This document shows, piece by piece, positions 25,310 to 34,100 of a DNA stretch of 64,000 nucleotides. The translations under genes and the position numbers were made by a program. The DNA lies in assembly GCA_902825945.1 (NCBI GenBank), contig CADECY010000018.1:33654-97653 (forward strand). The letters run 5' to 3'. How positions within the stretch are numbered: the first letter of the stretch is position 1; every line of letters begins with the position of its first letter. The stretch is from an uncultured Acidobacteriota bacterium. GTDB taxonomy: Bacteria; Acidobacteriota; Terriglobia; Bryobacterales; Bryobacteraceae. The notes below the pieces were generated by a model. The model was not told the origin of the DNA. It saw only the letters and a list, made by a program, of their open reading frames with translations, and searched no databases.

Positions 25310-28300
25310 CTAGAACATCATCTTCAATCCGAATTGGATCACGCGAGGCGAGTTCGCCACACCGCCGATCCGGCCGAAGTTCGCCGCCGAGAAGTCGGTC
25401 GACGGGTTGCCGAAGACCACGCGGTTGAACGGATTGCTGATCTCCATCCGGAACTGGAGGTTCGCCCGCTCGCCGAACTTGGTGTCCTTGAACAGGCCGA
25501 ACGATTCGTTGATGTAGGCCGGCGGCCGCTCGCGCAGGTACACGGGCGCGTTGCCGAAGGTGAGCGCGGTGGGTTGCGAGAAGGCCGCGCGATTCAGGTA
25601 GAAGTCGCGATTGGGATCGAACTTGTCGCCCGCGGCGGTGGCCATGACCGGCTGCCCGGTTAGATTCGGCCGCAGTCCACCCGTGAAGGCGAAAGAGTTG
25701 CTGTTGTTGGTGCTGATCGCGAGCGGGAATCCGCTCGAGAACGCGCCCACTCCGGTGATCGACCATCCACCGAGGTACTTGTGGTGGAACGGCAGATTGT
25801 AGTTGAAGCTCAGTGTGAGAATGTGGCGCTGGTCGGACGGATAGAGGCTCTTCTCGCGAAGGAAGTGGTTCTGCCGAATCACGCCGCCGTGCGCGTCGCT
25901 GAAGCCCGCGCCGTCGGAGAGCATCTTCGACCAGGTGTAGGCGGTAGTGGCGGCGAACCCGCGCGACATACGCTTGTCCATCTTGAACTGGAACGAGTGG
26001 TAGGTCGAGTTGGCGTAGGGAGCCGCGACCACTCCAACGCCCGTGTATTGCGGGAATGCGCGCAGTGCCTGCGCAACCGTACCGCGGGCGCCGTACTCAC
26101 GCGCGAATCCCGCGTAAGGCTCCCGGATTCCCGCGGCCGCGGCGACCGGCGAAGTGATGTTGGCGCTCAACAGTGCCTGACCCAGATTGAAGAGCGAGGG
26201 ATTGACCTGCGCCAGTTGGAGCTGGTCATACAGATTGGTGCCCTTGTTGGCCACGTAGGCTCCGCTCAGCATCAGCGAATTGGCGAACTGCCGTTCGAGA
26301 GTGATGTTCCACTGCTGGGCGTAGGGAATCTGTCCACCGGTTGCCCGTTCGACGATCGAGGCACCCTGCGTGTTGGCGACCGTCGGCGAGATCAATGGAG
26401 GCTTGTTGAAGTTCTGCGGGAAGCCGTTGTCCCAGTTGAACGCCGCCGTGATACCATTGTCCGCGCTGGCGAAGGTCGGCGTGATCGAGAAGCCGGTCTG
26501 CGGCAGGCCGACGCCTTGGTTGATGTACTCCTTGTAGAAGATGCCATAGCCACCGCGGAACACGGTATTCGGCATGATCTGATAGGCGAAGCCGATGCGC
26601 GGCGCGAAGTTCTTGTAGTGAGTGTCGAACAAGCGCGTCCAGCCTTGACGGCCCTGACCGTCTCCGCCGAACACGTACGCGCCCAGGGTGTTCCCCGCGC
26701 CCGGATTCGGAACCGAAGGATCCATGTACGATAGGCGTCCCAGCGGATCGGCTGAGGGCGCCTGGATCTCGTAACGCAGGCCGATGTTGAGGGTCAGCTT
26801 CGGGTTAAGTTTGTAGGTGTCATCGATGAACCAACCGTAGTATTGGTAGCGCCCGCCGGGAAGCGAATCGCGGAAGAAGGAGTTGCCACTGTCTACCGTC
26901 CCCAGCAGGAAACTCGCGAACGCGTTGCCGGAGTTGGCGTTGCCGGGAATGCCCGTCTCGAAGTTCGAGAAGTTGAAGCGTCCGCCGCCGGCGCCATAGT
27001 TGCGATAGTTGTCGCGGTGTCCCTGGATCTCCATGCCCATCTTGATGGTGTGCTTGTTCTTCACCCAGGTGAGCGTATCCAGCCACGCGAGCGTCGTGAA
27101 GTAGTTGTCGGAGGCGATATCGTCGCCCAGACGCGTGTAGCCCTGCGTGAACTGCACCGTCGGCGCGAGGTCGAACTGCACGCCGCGCAGACCGAGTTCG
27201 CCGATTGCACCCTTGTTGAAGCCCAGCGAGAAGTTCGGATTGCGGAACCGCGAGAAACCCGCGCCCATGTGGTTGATCACGGTCGGGCTGATGTTCCAGT
27301 CGTAGTTGATGCGGATCAGGCGGGTGGTGACTACCTGGAAGTTGTAGTTCTCGATCAGCACCGAGCGGTTCTTGGCGATCAGGCGCGATGGCCCGGGGCT
27401 TTTGATCGAAGGCCGGTCGGTAAAGTTGAACATGCCGCTCAACCGGTGATTGCTCTTCAGCGCATGGTCGATCTTGAAGCCGGAGCTGCGCTGATCGGCG
27501 AAAGGGCTGCCGAGCGGCGCGATGCTGTTGTTGGCGATTCCCGCCAGTTCCGCCGCTGGATAGACCGCCGCCATTTTCGACGCGATTGAGCTGAAGCGCG
27601 CGCGGGGAATGATGTTGTTCGGGAACTGGCTCCGAGTGGCGCGGCCAGCCGCGTCGATCACCGTCGAGGCCGGATCGTAGATGCCGCCGCGGCCCGCGTC
27701 GGCCCACTCGCCGAAATCGCCGTTGAGCATCCGTGCGGTGGCGTTGGTGTTGAACCCGCCGAGTTGACCGCCGCGAATGTAGAACTGGTCGAGCGAGAAG
27801 AACCAGAAAGTGCGGTCCTTGCCGTTGTACAGCTTCGGCAGCATCACGGGACCACCGAGGGTGAAGCCCCACTCGTTCTGCTTCCTCGGAGCTTTCGTCG
27901 GGCTGAAGAATCCTCGCGCGTCCAGTTTGTCATTGGCGAGGAAGTGGAACGCCGATCCGTGCAGGGCGTTGGTGCCTGACTTCATCGTGAAGCTGGTGAC
28001 GCCCGAAAGTGCGTGTGTGTACTCGGCTGAGTAGTTGTTGGTGACGAGCTTGAACTCGGCGATGGCATCGACCGAAGGATTCACCTCGGCGTCGTTGGCC
28101 AAGTCGCCGCGCGAGAGCGCGATGCCGTCGTAGTAGATCTGATCATTGAATGATCCGCCGCCGCCAATGTGCTTTTCCCACGTGTTGCCGGGCGAAACGC
28201 CGGGCGACAGGAAGATGAAGGCAGACGGATTGCGGATACCGCCGCCGAGCGTCAGCGGAAGATCGAGAAAGCGCTTGTTGTCGATAACCGTGCCCACGTC

Positions 28301-28684
28301 GGTGGACTCGGTCTGAATCAGTGAAGCCGTAGCATCGACTTCCACGGTCTGCGATACCTCGCCGACCTGCAGCGTCATGTCGAGACGTGACTGCTGGTTC
28401 ACTTCCACCTTGACTGCTTTGGCCTCCGACCGGCGGAAACCCTGCGCTTCCACGGTCAGGTCGTACAAGCCGATCGGCAAACTGAAGAATCCGTACGTCC
28501 CGGCGTTCGAGGTCACCGATTGCTGAACAGCGTTGGTGGCCGTATTTTGGATGCGGACGGTGGCTCCCACCACAACCGCGCCAGTGGGATCGACGATGGT
28601 TCCGGCGATCGTGCCGCGGTCCACCTGCGCAAACAGGGCGGCGGACAAAAACACGAGCAGCGTTGCAACTTTATGCATTCCCAT
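25310..28684 (-). CDS. Oar-like TonB-dependent outer-membrane receptor
   Basis: 1124 aa. ATG 28684 follows AAAGGAG. Signal peptide (VATLLVFLSAALFAQ), then a carboxypeptidase-regulatory-like domain at about 22-105 (GTIAGTIVDPTGAVVVGATV ... GFFSLPIGLYDLTVEAQGF). A plug domain follows (VDATASLIQTESTDVGTVID, FNDQIYYDGIA, VTSFTMKSGTNALHGSAF), and then a large beta-barrel ending in the terminal aromatic VIQFGLKMMF. This architecture is the acidobacterial/myxobacterial Oar type. It leads a row with a multiheme cytochrome and a TlpA-like protein and is divergent from a TPR/FG-GAP gene 55 bases away. Ligand unknown, probably a polymer or oligomer breakdown product. Confidence 0.92.
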   Translation of the reverse strand: MGMHKVATLLVFLSAALFAQVDRGTIAGTIVDPTGAVVVGATVRIQNTATNAVQQSVTSNAGTYGFFSLPIGLYDLTVEAQGFRRSEAKAVKVEVNQQSRLDMTLQVGEVSQTVEVDATASLIQTESTDVGTVIDNKRFLDLPLTLGGGIRNPSAFIFLSPGVSPGNTWEKHIGGGGSFNDQIYYDGIALSRGDLANDAEVNPSVDAIAEFKLVTNNYSAEYTHALSGVTSFTMKSGTNALHGSAFHFLANDKLDARGFFSPTKAPRKQNEWGFTLGGPVMLPKLYNGKDRTFWFFSLDQFYIRGGQLGGFNTNATARMLNGDFGEWADAGRGGIYDPASTVIDAAGRATRSQFPNNIIPRARFSSIASKMAAVYPAAELAGIANNSIAPLGSPFADQRSSGFKIDHALKSNHRLSGMFNFTDRPSIKSPGPSRLIAKNRSVLIENYNFQVVTTRLIRINYDWNISPTVINHMGAGFSRFRNPNFSLGFNKGAIGELGLRGVQFDLAPTVQFTQGYTRLGDDIASDNYFTTLAWLDTLTWVKNKHTIKMGMEIQGHRDNYRNYGAGGGRFNFSNFETGIPGNANSGNAFASFLLGTVDSGNSFFRDSLPGGRYQYYGWFIDDTYKLNPKLTLNIGLRYEIQAPSADPLGRLSYMDPSVPNPGAGNTLGAYVFGGDGQGRQGWTRLFDTHYKNFAPRIGFAYQIMPNTVFRGGYGIFYKEYINQGVGLPQTGFSITPTFASADNGITAAFNWDNGFPQNFNKPPLISPTVANTQGASIVERATGGQIPYAQQWNITLERQFANSLMLSGAYVANKGTNLYDQLQLAQVNPSLFNLGQALLSANITSPVAAAAGIREPYAGFAREYGARGTVAQALRAFPQYTGVGVVAAPYANSTYHSFQFKMDKRMSRGFAATTAYTWSKMLSDGAGFSDAHGGVIRQNHFLREKSLYPSDQRHILTLSFNYNLPFHHKYLGGWSITGVGAFSSGFPLAISTNNSNSFAFTGGLRPNLTGQPVMATAAGDKFDPNRDFYLNRAAFSQPTALTFGNAPVYLRERPPAYINESFGLFKDTKFGERANLQFRMEISNPFNRVVFGNPSTDFSAANFGRIGGVANSPRVIQFGLKMMF

Positions 28685-28739
28685 GAGACTCCTTTCGAAA
28701 CTTTGAGAGCTGAATTTCAGTCAGAATATCAATTGGAAG

Positions 28740-30725
28740 ATGAAGAGCGCAACCGCGATCCTGGCCTTGCTGCAACTGCAGCCTGGGCAGCGTGCCTTCC
28801 GCGACAAGGATTGGCCGTCAGCCCAGCGGCTGTTCGCCGAGGCCATACGGCTCGAACCTGCGAATCCCGCCGCGCACAAGTGGCTCGGGATGACGTTCGC
28901 CGCGCAGGAGAAATACCTGGACGCGGAACTGCCGTTCCGCCGGTCCTGCGAACTTGCGCCCGCTGATCCGGACACCTGCTACTACTGGGGCCGGACTCTG
29001 TTCACGCTCAGCCGCTTCGAAGCCGCGCTCGCCGCATTCGACAAGTCGAAACCCGCGCCGCGCGTGATTCTCGGACAGGCGCTCGCTCACGAAGGGCTCG
29101 ACCATTTCCGCGACGCCGAACGGCTCTACAAACAAGCGATCGCCTCCGGGTACGAGCAGGCCCGCGCCGACTACGAGCGATTCCGCCGCAAACAGTCCGT
29201 CTCGGCGGGTACCGCGGTAACGGCAGTCCGGTTCGACCCGAAGGCGCTCCCGTTCACTGTGCGGAACGGAGCGCGCGGCGCCAAGCGGCTGATCGAGACG
29301 ATGCTCTCCGGAGTCGCGGTGATCGACTTCGACAACGACGGATGGGAAGACATTTTCATCTCCACCGGAGAGGGCTCGAACGGCCTGCTGCGCAACAATC
29401 GCGACGGCACGTTCACGGATGTCGCGGAGAAGGCTGGTGTTCGAGGTCCGGGCTGGTCGATGGGCGCCGCCGCCGCCGACTACGACAACGACGGCTTCAC
29501 CGATCTCTACGTGACTGGTGTCCGCGAGACGCGGCTCTATCGCAACCAGCGAGACGGGACGTTTTCCGCAGTTCCGTTTCCGCAGTCGCGCAAGTGGTCG
29601 GTCTCGGCGATTTGGTTCGACTACGACAATGACCGTTTGCTCGACCTGTTCGAGGTCCGCTACGTCGAATACGACGAGGCGAAGGAGACCTACTGCGGCA
29701 CTCCCCAGCATCGCCAGTATTGCCATCCAAAGCTCTATGCGCCGCTCGCGAACGCGCTCTACCGGAATCTCGGCGGAGGGCGCTTCGAGGATGTCTCCGG
29801 GCGGAGCGGGATCGCGCGGCATGAGGGGAAGGGAATGGGTGCCGCGCTCGGCGACTTCGACAACGATGGCTGGCTCGACCTGTTCGTTGCGAACGACACG
29901 GTGCCGAACCTGCTGCTGCACCAATCCGCGCCCGGACGATTCGAGAACATCGCCCTTTCGGCGGGAGTCGCCTACAACGAATCCGGAACCGCGATCTCCT
30001 CGATGGGCGCTGAACTGCGCGACATCGACAACGACGGCCACGAAGATCTCTGGATCACCGCGCTTTCCAACGAAACCTTTCCGCTTTTCCGGAATCAAGG
30101 CAGCGGATTCTTTCGCGACATTACGCTCGAATCCGGGCTCGGCAAGGCAAGCCTGCCGTGGACCGGCTGGTCAAACGCGATCGCCGATTTCAACAACGAC
30201 GGCTGGAAGGATCTGTTCACGGCCAATGGCCACGTAATGGACAATGCAGAGGCCACTTCGGGCCGGCAATCGCGTCAGCCGAATCAGCTCTACTTGAATC
30301 GCCAAAAGTCGTTCGAAGCGGTGACGCTCGCGGGCGAAGCTTTCCACCGGGGACTCGCGTGGGGAGACTTCGATCGCGATGGCCGCTTGGATCTCGTGGT
30401 GACACGCTTGAACGAGTCCGCGCAGGTGCTCTGGAACCGAACCGCGCCAGCTGGCAATTGGATCGCCTTCGATCTCGAAGGCACGAAGTCGAATCGCGAT
30501 GGAATCGGCGCGATGATCGAGGTCCGCGCGGGCTCGGCCAAACAGTGGAACCGGCGCACCGCCGCATCAGGATACGGAGCCACTTCGTCGCGGCTGGTCC
30601 ACTTCGGACTCGGTTCCGCGCCGGCGGTGGATGGCGTGACGGTTCGCTGGCCTTCCGGAGCCGTTCAGACGCTGGGAAGGCAGCCAGTGAACCGGATCGT
30701 GAAGGTGGTGGAACCGGCGCGGTGA
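28740..30725 (+). CDS. TPR plus FG-GAP/ASPIC-UnbV (CRTAC1-like) repeat protein
   Basis: 661 aa. Residues 15-150 are TPR-like (WPSAQRLFAEAIRLEPANPA). From about 190 come tandem FG-GAP beta-propeller blades with the DxDNDGxxD calcium-type signature: IDFDNDGWEDIFISTGEG, DYDNDGFTDLYVTG, FDYDNDRLLDLFEV, GDFDNDGWLDLFVANDT, RDIDNDGHEDLWITALS, ADFNNDGWKDLFTANGHV, GDFDRDGRLDLVVTR. It ends with the ASPIC/UnbV module (NRDGIGAMIEVRAG ... VRWPSGAVQTL). Such proteins are surface or periplasmic and common beside Oar-like receptors. Divergent from the receptor gene upstream, so the pair may share a control region. A clear signal peptide is not obvious. Confidence 0.88.
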   Translation: MKSATAILALLQLQPGQRAFRDKDWPSAQRLFAEAIRLEPANPAAHKWLGMTFAAQEKYLDAELPFRRSCELAPADPDTCYYWGRTLFTLSRFEAALAAFDKSKPAPRVILGQALAHEGLDHFRDAERLYKQAIASGYEQARADYERFRRKQSVSAGTAVTAVRFDPKALPFTVRNGARGAKRLIETMLSGVAVIDFDNDGWEDIFISTGEGSNGLLRNNRDGTFTDVAEKAGVRGPGWSMGAAAADYDNDGFTDLYVTGVRETRLYRNQRDGTFSAVPFPQSRKWSVSAIWFDYDNDRLLDLFEVRYVEYDEAKETYCGTPQHRQYCHPKLYAPLANALYRNLGGGRFEDVSGRSGIARHEGKGMGAALGDFDNDGWLDLFVANDTVPNLLLHQSAPGRFENIALSAGVAYNESGTAISSMGAELRDIDNDGHEDLWITALSNETFPLFRNQGSGFFRDITLESGLGKASLPWTGWSNAIADFNNDGWKDLFTANGHVMDNAEATSGRQSRQPNQLYLNRQKSFEAVTLAGEAFHRGLAWGDFDRDGRLDLVVTRLNESAQVLWNRTAPAGNWIAFDLEGTKSNRDGIGAMIEVRAGSAKQWNRRTAASGYGATSSRLVHFGLGSAPAVDGVTVRWPSGAVQTLGRQPVNRIVKVVEPAR

Positions 30726-30904
30726 GTGCAAACGCGCGGTCCAATGTGGTGATCACCTCCGCGACGCCTGTGCTGACCACGCGAACTCCGCCGGCGGCGC
30801 CTCGCGGTCGCGGCGCACTGGGAGTTGCTTACTTGCGGACGGAGGTCCGGCCACCTCCGCGACGGCGTGTGATCCGGCTCGCGCGCTCGGCATCCTGACG
30901 ATGC

Positions 30905-33900
30905 TCAAAACAGGAACTTCAGGCCGAGCTGAACCACCCGCGCGTCCGCCGCCGATTCGATCCGCCCGAACCGCGCCGGATTGTTCTGCGTCGCGAACGG
31001 CGAGTTGAAGTTCGGGCGGTTGAACGTATTGAAGAACTCCGCGCGGAACTCGGTCGCGTAGCGCTCTCTCACCCGAAACTCCTTGAGAATCGCCGCGTCA
31101 AGCGATACCAGCCCCGGACCGATGAGGTGTGAACGGGGCGCATTCCCGAACGTCCCCACCGCGTTCGCCGTGTAGGCCGCCGGATTGAAGTACTGCGCCA
31201 GCAGATCCTTCCGCGCGCGATCGGTGGGCAAATACGGGCTTCCCGCCAAGTCGGCGTAGTCGCGCGCGATTCCGCTGAAGGCGTTGTCGCGGCCCGAAAA
31301 CACTGAGAACGGCCGGCCCGACTGCGCCGTGAAGATCCCGTTGAGCGACCAGCCTCCCGCCGCGTATCGAAGCGCCGCGTTCCTTCCGCTGAAGCGCGGC
31401 AGTGCCCAAACCATCGACACGACGGCGCGATGCCGAACGTCGAAATCCGACAAGCCGCGATTCCAACGCCGCGACAATGGATTCGAAAGCGACGAGGACT
31501 GGCCAGGCGTCGGATCGGCCGAGTAGTCATCGATTGACTTCGAGAATGTGTAGTTCGCTTCGAAGGAGAGATCGGAGAATCGCCGTTCCACCGACATCTG
31601 CAACGCGTGATAGGCGGAGTTGGCGCCCGGAATCGCCGCGAGCACTTGACCGAAGTCGCGGAGCGGGCGCCGGTCCTGAATATCGCGCGTCGTCGCGCCC
31701 GGCCGGAATTGGGCGAAGTTGATGTCGTTCGAGTACGGCAGGCTGCGCCCCATGTTTCCGACGTAGCTCGCCCGCGCGAGCAGGTTGCCGCGGAACTCAC
31801 GCTCGACGGTGAGATTGTAGGTCTGGAAGTACGAAGGGCGGAACTTCGGATCGAACGTGCCGACCAAGCCGAGCGGCAGCACGAAGCTCGAGTTGGCGGC
31901 GGGAGTGAACGGAGCGAACGAAGCCGGGAACGGGTTGGGCGAATCCTCATACGGATCGTGGAACTTGACGGCGAACCGGTTGATCTGCGGGCTGAACGGA
32001 GCGCCGTTGACGAAGCCGTTGTAGAGCACCGTGAACAGCGGCGTCCAGAAGAATCCGAAGCCGCCGCGGACCACGGTCTTGTCGAGCGGCGTGCGCCACG
32101 CGAATCCGAACCGCGGCGCCACGGAGCGATAGTAGCTGTTGAAGCCGCCTTCCGGACATCCCGCGTCACCTCCGCTCAGGTAGCCTCCGGGCGCGCGCGG
32201 GAATCGCGTCGATTGCAGGCCCGGGCGCACGCACTGTACCCGGCCGATCGAATCGGTGAACGGCAAGACCGGATCCCAGCGCATGCCGAGATTCAACGTC
32301 AGGTTCGGGAGCACGCGCCAGTCGTCCTGCAGGAAGATGCCGTAACGATAGCCGCTCATGTCCTTGTATTCGCCGCCGCCTTGTTGGAAGTTGAATACCT
32401 CGCCGAGCATGTAGTCCGCCATCGAATTCGAAGTGGAGCTGCCGTCGAACGTGAACAATCCCATCGTGCGAAAGTGATTGCGAATCACGTTGGTCGAGCG
32501 GATGAACTCGGCGCCGATCTTCAACTCGTGCCGGCCGCGAATCCAGGTAACCGTGTCCGCGGCGTGATGATCACCATCCTCGATTTCGTATGGCCACGAC
32601 GGCGCGATGTTGACGAAGCCGTTGATGTTCATCACGAATCCAGCCGGGTCGTTGATGGCGATGTTCTTGATGCCCGCCGTCTGGAAGTTGATCGGATAAC
32701 GGAAGTCGCCCCAGTTCGAGAAGCGCGAGCGATAGCGCCAAGCGAAGGTCGCGTTGTTGATGAGCGAAGGCGAGAAGGTCGTGATCACGTTGCCCGACAC
32801 GTGCCAGTAGGGTTGCGTCTCCTGCCGGTTGAACGGAGTCGCGATATCGTTCTTGTCACCGAACAGCGGACGCGCCAGTTCCTGCCGGAAGAATTTTCCC
32901 GAGAAACGATGACGGCTCAGATTGTAGTCGGCGCGCACCGTGTGCTCGCCGGTGTCGGTGATGTTCGGTGCGCCGGTGAACCTCTCTCCGGTCGAAGTGC
33001 CCGGATCGGAGATGTACTTCAGAAAGTTCTGCGTCACCGGACTGAAGCGCGACAACGGAATCTGGCTGCCCGGGAACGGCTGGCGGTTGAGCGGATCGTT
33101 CAACACACGGACGTTCGAGAAGTCGCCGCGGCGTTGTGCCGCGGTCGGAAGAAACTGGCGGGCCAATTGCGGATCGCTGCGTAGCCGGGTCCCTTGATAC
33201 GAGTAGAGGAAGAACAGCTTGTCCTTGCGCACGGGACCGCCGATGGTTCCACCGAATTGATTCCGCTTGAGCGTGTCGCGTCGCGGAGCGAAGAAGTTTC
33301 GGGCGTTGAGCACCGCGTTGCGCACGAACCAGAATCCGGCGCCGTGAAATTCGTTGGTTCCGCTCCGAGTGACCACGTTGATCACCGCGCCCGTGGCGTT
33401 CGCGTACTCGGCGCTGAAGTTGCTGCGCTGAACCGAGAACTCCTGCACCGCGTCGGGATTCGGAAACGTGCCGCTCCAGTTGCGATAGGTGGACGTGTTG
33501 TAGCCCCCATCGAGCAGGAAGTAGACACCGTTCGAGCGCGATCCGTTCACCGCGAACGCGATGCCCTCGCCGCCCGCCGAACTGTCGGCCGTCTGAATCG
33601 CTCCGGCCTGCAACGACACCAGTTGCGTCATGTTGCGCCCGTTGAGCGGCAGGTTCACGATCCGCTTCTGATCCACTACGCCGCGCAAGGCACCTGTCTG
33701 CGCTTCGAGCAACGGCGCCGCCCCGGTCACCGTGACGGACTCCGTTGTTTGCCCCACCTGCAACTTGACGTCGAGTGTGATTCGATCGTTCACCGCGAGC
33801 GTGATCCCATCGCGCGCGTAGCTCTGGAATCCGGTCTTCTGAACTTCGAGCCGGTAGGAGCCCACCGGCAGATAGAGCACCGAAAACGTGCCATCGGCCG

Positions 33901-34066
33901 CTGATTCACGCGAGAGCGTCAGGTTCGTTTTCGTATTCCGCACGGTAATCACTGCATTCGGAACGGACGCATCGCTGGCATCCGTCACCGAACCGACGAT
34001 CGAGGCGGTGGGCTGCGCCCATGCGGCAGAGGCCAAAGCGAGCAGAAGGAGTGCTGATGACTTCAT
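30905..34066 (-). CDS. Oar-like TonB-dependent outer-membrane receptor (second)
   Basis: 1053 aa. Signal peptide SSALLLLALASAAWA, a carboxypeptidase-regulatory domain (TASIVGSVTDASDASVPNAV, FSVLYLPVGSYRLEVQKTGF), a plug region (VTVTGAAPLLEAQTGALRGV, LPLNGRNMTQLVSLQAG, AVINVVTRSGTNEFHG) and a barrel that ends VVQLGLKFLF with the outer-membrane terminal Phe. The LPLNGRN and TRSGTNxxHG motifs are diagnostic of this subfamily. The FAD enzyme with haem motifs lies upstream on the same strand, with only 34 bases between its stop and this start, so the two are probably cotranscribed with the flavocytochrome first. Confidence 0.92.
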   Translation of the reverse strand: MKSSALLLLALASAAWAQPTASIVGSVTDASDASVPNAVITVRNTKTNLTLSRESAADGTFSVLYLPVGSYRLEVQKTGFQSYARDGITLAVNDRITLDVKLQVGQTTESVTVTGAAPLLEAQTGALRGVVDQKRIVNLPLNGRNMTQLVSLQAGAIQTADSSAGGEGIAFAVNGSRSNGVYFLLDGGYNTSTYRNWSGTFPNPDAVQEFSVQRSNFSAEYANATGAVINVVTRSGTNEFHGAGFWFVRNAVLNARNFFAPRRDTLKRNQFGGTIGGPVRKDKLFFLYSYQGTRLRSDPQLARQFLPTAAQRRGDFSNVRVLNDPLNRQPFPGSQIPLSRFSPVTQNFLKYISDPGTSTGERFTGAPNITDTGEHTVRADYNLSRHRFSGKFFRQELARPLFGDKNDIATPFNRQETQPYWHVSGNVITTFSPSLINNATFAWRYRSRFSNWGDFRYPINFQTAGIKNIAINDPAGFVMNINGFVNIAPSWPYEIEDGDHHAADTVTWIRGRHELKIGAEFIRSTNVIRNHFRTMGLFTFDGSSTSNSMADYMLGEVFNFQQGGGEYKDMSGYRYGIFLQDDWRVLPNLTLNLGMRWDPVLPFTDSIGRVQCVRPGLQSTRFPRAPGGYLSGGDAGCPEGGFNSYYRSVAPRFGFAWRTPLDKTVVRGGFGFFWTPLFTVLYNGFVNGAPFSPQINRFAVKFHDPYEDSPNPFPASFAPFTPAANSSFVLPLGLVGTFDPKFRPSYFQTYNLTVEREFRGNLLARASYVGNMGRSLPYSNDINFAQFRPGATTRDIQDRRPLRDFGQVLAAIPGANSAYHALQMSVERRFSDLSFEANYTFSKSIDDYSADPTPGQSSSLSNPLSRRWNRGLSDFDVRHRAVVSMVWALPRFSGRNAALRYAAGGWSLNGIFTAQSGRPFSVFSGRDNAFSGIARDYADLAGSPYLPTDRARKDLLAQYFNPAAYTANAVGTFGNAPRSHLIGPGLVSLDAAILKEFRVRERYATEFRAEFFNTFNRPNFNSPFATQNNPARFGRIESAADARVVQLGLKFLF

Positions 34067-34100
34067 GCCAGCATCATATTACGAAACGGCTATCGATTCA

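Noticed and set aside
30726..30904. Possible small gene between the FG-GAP and TonB receptor genes
   Set aside because: Arg/Pro-rich short frame without ribosome binding site; probably spacer or decayed tail.
31607..33184. Long plus-strand frame opposite the second TonB receptor
   Set aside because: Arg/Val-rich antisense shadow with no recognisable motif and no ribosome binding site.
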